49,813 bases of DNA, taken from Methanomicrobia archaeon DTU008. GTDB lineage: Archaea > Thermoplasmatota > Thermoplasmata > Methanomassiliicoccales > Methanomassiliicoccaceae. The stretch covers positions 39,673 through 89,485 of the forward strand of contig LFRW01000055.1 in the NCBI GenBank assembly GCA_001512965.1, in the 5' to 3' direction. The position numbers and the translations under genes are program-made. This document shows, one piece after another, positions 49,425-49,813 of this stretch (position 1 is its first letter; each line of letters starts with the position of its first letter). The notes beneath the pieces are model-generated. The model did no database searches. It saw only the letters and a program-made list of their open reading frames with translations, and was not told the origin of the DNA.

Positions 49425-49813
49425 CTACTTAATAAAGTCGACGTCTACGACTTTGGAAGCCCGCTCCCTTTGCGGCCCGATGATGTTCTTGGACTTTACT
49501 CCAGTGATGACCACCATGACCCTTACGGTCTCACGCAGGGACGGGTCGACGGCCGCACCCCATATCAGGCGGGCATTGGGCGAGATCTTGGATTGGATGA
49601 TCTCTGCGACCTTCTCGGCTTCGGCGATGCTCATGTTCTCTCCGCCGGTGACATTGACCAGCGCGCCAGTGGCGCCAGAGATGTCCACGTCGATCATCGG
49701 GGAGTTGATGGCCTCGTTGACCGCGGCTTCCACACGGTCCTCTTCGTCGGCCTCGCCCAGACCGATCATGGCGACGCCAGCACCCTTCATGATGGTCTTG
49801 AGGTCGTTGAAGT
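49425..49813 (-). CDS. ftsZ: Cell division protein FtsZ, C-terminal part
   Basis: The last 129 or so residues of FtsZ, the tubulin-like GTPase that forms the division ring; the gene continues beyond the window, so the GTPase domain is not seen. Visible are GAGVAMIGLGEADEEDRVEAAVNEAINSPMI (in parts), DISGATGALVNVTGG and the C-terminal strand region with IWGAAVDPSLRETVRVMVVITGV, all typical. It ends VDVDFIK at a TAG stop and precedes secE and spt5. Confidence 0.93.
   Translation of the reverse strand, partial: FNDLKTIMKGAGVAMIGLGEADEEDRVEAAVNEAINSPMIDVDISGATGALVNVTGGENMSIAEAEKVAEIIQSKISPNARLIWGAAVDPSLRETVRVMVVITGVKSKNIIGPQRERASKVVDVDFIK

Noticed and set aside
1-49813. General reassignment of TAG to pyrrolysine
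   Set aside because: Twelve of 58 genes end in TAG at the normal family length (for example ftsZ, endA, rtcA's neighbour the P-type ATPase), so TAG is a working stop codon here.
1-49813. CRISPR arrays, insertion sequences, prophage or integrated element
   Set aside because: No regularly spaced repeats, transposase, integrase or phage gene was seen; the single tRNA gene has no flanking duplication of its 3' end that I could find.

Overview
The window is archaeal chromosome, about 60% G+C by eye. The evidence is an A1Ao-type ATP synthase operon, TFB, Spt5, the DP1 small subunit of DNA polymerase D, Orc1/Cdc6, Gar1, a Cdc48-type AAA ATPase, archaeal ribosomal proteins L11, L1, L10 (P0) and P1, a two-part GMP synthase and archaellin/pilin class III leaders. 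The general look of the proteins suggests Thermoplasmatota, perhaps near Methanomassiliicoccales. That placement is inference: no methanogenesis gene, rRNA or other lineage marker is present. Genes are densely packed, often with 1-59 nt overlaps, and several start at a TATA box spaced for a short or absent leader.

Layout: 1-5400 holds the ATP synthase genes E(partial)-C-F-A-B-D, closed by a strong hairpin terminator. 5460-7030 holds a small membrane protein and a large archaellin gene interrupted by one in-frame TAG. 7036-12059 holds DP1, a COG1325 RNA-binding protein, a TIM-barrel protein, a zinc-ribbon CPBP membrane protease, a small unknown protein and a pilin-like protein. 12210-17861 is a leftward block: TraB-like protein, HTH regulator, Hsp20 plus Cdc48, and an ArsR-type regulator with a helical partner. 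18289-27425 holds the tRNA splicing endonuclease, Gar1/TFB, phosphopantothenate synthetase, S-adenosylhomocysteinase, a PfkB kinase, PurE and both GMP synthase parts. 27592-36428 holds membrane proteins, an FprA flavo-diiron protein, a Mut7-C protein, a riboflavin reductase, a PAC2 protein, RtcA, a Ca2+-type P-ATPase and a DUF421 protein. One tRNA-Gly(CCC) lies at 36624-36695. 36747-45481 holds small conserved proteins, RimI, AsnRS, an M20 peptidase, GcvT, an aldehyde dehydrogenase, Orc1/Cdc6 and a NIF3-like protein. 45659-49813 is the classic archaeal cluster P1-L10-L1-L11-Spt5-SecE-FtsZ, read leftward.

Most of the window is housekeeping: energy conservation, transcription (TFB, Spt5), ribosome and tRNA maturation, purine and cofactor synthesis, replication and protein quality control. 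I see no insertion sequence, prophage, CRISPR array or rRNA operon.

The most interesting signal is the archaellin. Its reading frame continues without frameshift for 118 codons past a TAG at 6671-6673, and the continuation looks like the normal archaellin C-terminal beta domain. It also carries two tandem inserted domains that look duplicated. UAG can be decoded as pyrrolysine in some archaea, but 12 of 58 genes here end in TAG, so a nonsense mutation is at least as likely. Other points: a perfect 10-5-10 palindrome ahead of an untracked 50-codon ORF, an Spt5 with a roughly 125-residue extra N-terminal domain, a Cdc48-Hsp20 pair, possible CTG starts, and four convergent gene pairs that overlap at their stop codons.
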